Source: AAA164-E04 sp014239995
Lineage (GTDB): Bacteria; Verrucomicrobiota; Verrucomicrobiia; Limisphaerales; AAA164-E04
Assembly: GCA_029247315.1 (NCBI GenBank)
Contig: JAQWLM010000099.1
Location: 35,185-99,184 of the forward strand
Direction of reading: 5' to 3'
DNA length: 64,000 nucleotides
In this document: in pieces, positions 61,357 to 64,000 of the stretch
How positions within the stretch are numbered: position 1 is the first letter of the stretch
Layout of the letters: every line of letters begins with the position of its first letter
Translations under genes and position numbers: made by a program
Notes under the pieces: generated by a model
Told to the model about the DNA's origin: nothing
Seen by the model: the letters and a program-made list of their open reading frames with translations, nothing else
The model's database searches: none

Positions 61357-62937
61357 TCATCTAACATGTGCTGCAAGTGCCTCTGCGCATCGTAAACCAT
61401 CCAATGCAGCGCTCACGATACCCCCTGCATAGCCGGCCCCCTCGCCACATGGATACAGGCCTGAAAAGTCGACATGTTGCAGCGTGTCCGGATCCCTGGG
61501 AATGCGAACCGGTGCACTGGTACGGGTTTCGAATCCGACAAGGAGTGCCTCACGGGTAATGTAACCAGGCATTTTGCTGCCAAATTGTCTGAGGCCATCC
61601 TTCAGTCTCCAGGCAACTGCGGATGGAAGAAGTTGATCAAGTGGTCTGGATGCGACACCCGGCCGGTAACTGGTATCGGGCAGATCATGGGAAATACGTC
61701 CTGCCATGAAATCCGTGACACGTTGGGCTGGTGCCGTCTGCCCGCAATCTACAGACAACTTGGCAGTCTTCTCGGTGTGCCTCTGGTAGGCTATGCCCGA
61801 TAATGCACCATGCTCGGAATCGAATGGCAACGTGTCTTCAGGCTCCACCGTGACAACAAGACCGCTATTTGCAAAGGGTGAATCTCGTCGTGATAAACTC
61901 ATCCCATTGAGAACAATGGCATCGTTTTCAGTGGTAGCCGGCACGATGAAACCTCCAGGGCACATGCAGAAGGAATGCACACCGCGTTCCTTTATTTTGG
62001 TGGCCAGCCGGTAGTTGGCTGCTGGTAGTTGAGGATCTCTGGTATCTTCTTTCCCTAGATGATATTGGAAACGGTCGATGGCTAATTGTGGGTGCTCGAT
62101 TCTAACACCCAGAGCGAAAGGTTTTGGTGAAAGCGTGATGCCATGATGCTTCAGAAGTCCGTAAATATCCCTCGCTGAATGACCCGTAGCAAGAATGACC
62201 GCCTTAGATTCCACTGCTTGACCCTGCTGAGTCACGACACCCTGGATCCGGTGATTACTTTGAATGAAGTCCGTGATTTTAGTCTGAAAATGCAATTCAC
62301 CACCCGCGTTGAGAATGCTTTGGCGCATGGCCTTAACCACGTTTGGCAGGAGATTTGAGCCGATATGGGGATGGGCGTCGGTTAAGATATTCTGCGGGGC
62401 TCCATGGGCTATCAGTGTACGGTAGATGGAGGCCACAGGACCTCTTTTTTTGGAACGTGTGTAAAGTTTTCCATCCGAAAATGTGCCAGCGCCGCCCTCC
62501 CCAAAGCAGTAATTGGAGTCCTCAACAACCCTGCCTTTACGCAGGAGTGGTGCAAGATCAAAACGTCGACTTGAAACGTCCTTGCCGCGTTCAAAGACAA
62601 TGGGTTTTACCCCGAGTTCAATGCTTCGCAGTGCGGCAAAGAGTCCTGCGGGCCCACTACCCACGATAATGGCTACAGGGGCTTTTGCTGGAAGCAATGG
62701 GTAGTGTGCGCTCGGGAGGGTTTCTTCTGGAAGGTTGACGTCGATGCCAATCTCCAGTTTTAAAAGTAACTTGATCTGCTTCTGTCTTGCGTCAATGGAA
62801 CGTCTCCGGAGCCTCATGTCTCGAATCCGTTCCTGAGGCAGGTTGAGGACTTTAGAGACCTCGTTTCTCCATTTGAGCTTATCCTCACTGGCATCAAGTG
62901 GTAACAGGACTTCAATATTTCGACTGCCTTTAATCAT
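61357..62937 (-). CDS. FAD-dependent dehydrogenase, COG2509 type
   Basis: A 526-residue flavoprotein from the ATG at 62937; a GTG at 62982 would add 15 residues. The small N-terminal domain (L-R-R-R-S-I-D-A-R-Q-K) is followed by the FAD-binding motif V-G-S-G-P-A-G-L-F-A-A-L, F-E-R-G-K-D-V-S-S-R and the cofactor clamp C-F-G-E-G-G-A-G-T-F-S-D-G-K-L. A-T-G-H-S-A-R-D and the end P-C-G-E-G-A-G-Y-A-G-G-I are family signatures. Members are cytosolic oxidoreductases without an agreed substrate. It is the last complete gene before the decayed region. Confidence 0.86.
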   Translation of the reverse strand: MIKGSRNIEVLLPLDASEDKLKWRNEVSKVLNLPQERIRDMRLRRRSIDARQKQIKLLLKLEIGIDVNLPEETLPSAHYPLLPAKAPVAIIVGSGPAGLFAALRSIELGVKPIVFERGKDVSSRRFDLAPLLRKGRVVEDSNYCFGEGGAGTFSDGKLYTRSKKRGPVASIYRTLIAHGAPQNILTDAHPHIGSNLLPNVVKAMRQSILNAGGELHFQTKITDFIQSNHRIQGVVTQQGQAVESKAVILATGHSARDIYGLLKHHGITLSPKPFALGVRIEHPQLAIDRFQYHLGKEDTRDPQLPAANYRLATKIKERGVHSFCMCPGGFIVPATTENDAIVLNGMSLSRRDSPFANSGLVVTVEPEDTLPFDSEHGALSGIAYQRHTEKTAKLSVDCGQTAPAQRVTDFMAGRISHDLPDTSYRPGVASRPLDQLLPSAVAWRLKDGLRQFGSKMPGYITREALLVGFETRTSAPVRIPRDPDTLQHVDFSGLYPCGEGAGYAGGIVSAALDGLRCAEALAAHVR

Positions 62938-63095
62938 TCGTAGACTCAGGATGTGACGTCTGCAGATGAAATTCAATACCACTTGTATGAAAAAAAGTTA
63001 TTCTCTTACCGGTCAATGGCTTGCTTGATGACAACCCATACTTCTCTGGCATATCAACTCGTCGGCGTTGTTTTTAGCTTTCAAAAAATACGGTT

Positions 63096-63892
63096 GTGCA
63101 GTGGTTAATGTGGGCAATGTGCCGGTCAATCAAACTTCTTTTTTGGAGCATGGTTTCCCATGCATCAGTTGAACTTAGGGAATCTATTTCTCTCAGGGGG
63201 ACGTGGCTGGATGATGGTTTTTCTATTTCCCTGGATGGAACACTGTTCAATGGAGAAAGATCTCGGGCCCGGTGGGTGGTGTTTTTGCTTATGACCAATC
63301 ACTGCTGTCGCATTCAACCTTTTCTTCTTTGGGGATCTATGGGCTGGAAGTGATATTCCCAGAAGGACATGAGCACTTTCCGTCAAAAAGTCCTGGCCAG
63401 ATCGATGATGGCCTGTTGAAGAATGCGTATGATGCCTTGTCGGTGGATTTGTTCTCAGCCGCTGAATTGGAAGATGTCTCAGAGAGTGAACTGCAGGCTG
63501 ATCCAGACGGTGATGGGCCCGATCATTTAATCGTATTTATCGCCGTCAAAAATCCTCGGCTATTGAAAAGCGTGACTAGGATTCTTGAAATTACAAGGAT
63601 GGACGTTTTCAGTTTTGAATTGTCCGTAACCTCCGTTCCTGATCGTGTCGGTACACTGCAGATCTTGGACCGTTTAGAGGAAGTGGCATGGGCAACGCTT
63701 GATGCGAGAGGGGCCTTGGATAGCAAACCCCTTTTCGACATGCATGGCGCGGATGGCAGGGAGAAGGTTTCCTGCCTCTCCTGCCGGGTGCAGGTGCTAG
63801 TGTCCGCCAGAAGCATCACGTCTGCAAGGTCCCCTCTGCAGGGGCTATTGTTGATCATTAGAATGCCGGATTTCTTGAGATGCATGCAGTAA
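63096..63892 (+). pseudogene. Decayed or frameshifted secreted-protein gene
   Basis: Two frames look like pieces of one protein. Frame A (from 63096) gives R-G-T-W-L-D-D-G-F-S-I-S-L-D-G-T-L-F-N-G; frame B (from about 63272) continues G-G-V-F-A-Y-D-Q-S-L-L and later S-E-L-Q-A-D-P-D-G-D-G-P-D-H-L, which resembles the calcium-type D-P-D-G-D-G linker of verrucomicrobial exported proteins. The shift is again by -1, near 63268-63285. The C-terminus also loses the expected F-R-L ending, so the gene may carry more than one lesion. Recognition is by pattern only. Confidence 0.4.
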
Positions 63893-63911
63893 AAAAAATG
63901 CATTTTTTACT
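63888..63911. terminator. A/T hairpin at the end of the decayed gene
   Basis: AGTAAAAAA (63888-63896) pairs with TTTTTTACT (63903-63911) around AATGCA. The stem is A-T rich, but it ends in T-runs on both strands, so a bidirectional terminator is plausible. Confidence 0.45.
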
Positions 63912-63982
63912 CTTCATCGTTTTTGAAATATATTAGAGTCCGAGCATTCCAAAAAATAACACTGAACGAAGAGGATACTCCT

Positions 63983-64000
63983 ATGAACGTGTACAGACCG
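63983..64000 (+). CDS. Start of a truncated gene at the window edge
   Basis: An ATG at 63983 preceded by GAAGAGGA about 8 bases upstream encodes M-N-V-Y-R-P before the window ends. An AT-rich stretch with TATATT around 63930 could be its promoter. Nothing more can be said. Confidence 0.4.

Noticed and set aside
1..64000. CRISPR arrays, IS elements, prophage, rRNA operon, tmRNA, RNase P RNA, SRP RNA
   Set aside because: None of their repeats, transposases or signature sequences were found by eye on either strand; a covariance search would be needed for a firm negative on the RNAs.

Overview
The window looks like a chromosomal segment of a Gram-negative PVC-superphylum bacterium, most likely Verrucomicrobiota. 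The signs are secreted PVC-type haem proteins (DUF1587/1592/1588/1585 type and PQQ-like propeller plus HEAT plus CxxCH type), a DUF1552 partner, a verrucomicrobial-style pseudopilin (GLLLPAL then a K/A-rich helix), a DUF6600 lipoprotein, C-terminal domains ending in an FFRL/FYRL-like motif, a PEP-CTERM-type CAAX protease, and lipid A/LPS genes (lpxD, lpxB, an LptF/G permease). The assignment rests on gene content only. I see no rRNA, functional tRNA, CRISPR array, IS element or phage.

Layout. 1-5.3 kb: a truncated class V aminotransferase, a stand-alone CBM48 protein, and a minus-strand run panD, lpxD, wbuC-like, NusG/RfaH-like, Nudix, tadA. 5.3-17 kb: a Gfo/Idh/MocA oxidoreductase, trpA-manC (coupled), folK, dapB, a soluble sugar dehydrogenase, a pseudopilin, serine acetyltransferase, a 941-aa secreted repeat protein and a YqgE/AlgH protein. 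17-27 kb: FmdB-like zinc ribbon, a surface-sugar cluster (GT9, methyltransferase, GT4), xdhC-mocA for molybdenum cofactor maturation, an LptF/G permease overlapping mocA tail to tail, a XerC/D recombinase, lpxB and an EcsC protein. 27-40 kb: envelope and secreted proteins, a sulfatase, a CAAX protease, a CbpA-like J-protein, ppdK with a clear terminator, an SGNH hydrolase and a Tat-exported oxidoreductase. 40-44 kb: an RG-rich protein of unknown function overlapping purM. 44-60 kb: an accessory locus for oxidative or polymer metabolism in the periplasm, with a propeller/alpha-toroid fusion, three large haem proteins, DUF1552 and a GH32/43-like propeller. 60-64 kb: a PUR-alpha-like protein, small envelope proteins, a COG2509 flavoprotein and a decayed secreted-protein gene.

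The most notable observations are these. (i) panD is split by one base: joining the two frames restores a 128-aa enzyme whose key residues fall at exactly the E. coli positions. (ii) The 56.2-59.8 kb haem protein is likewise separated from its signal peptide by one base, and a third -1 shift lies near 63.28 kb; the common direction could mean base-drop errors in the assembly. (iii) There are two unexplained compact RNA-like folds (6564-6637 and 40206-40326) and several strong inverted repeats between genes. (iv) The RG-rich protein upstream of purM is a good candidate for a new nucleic-acid-binding family.
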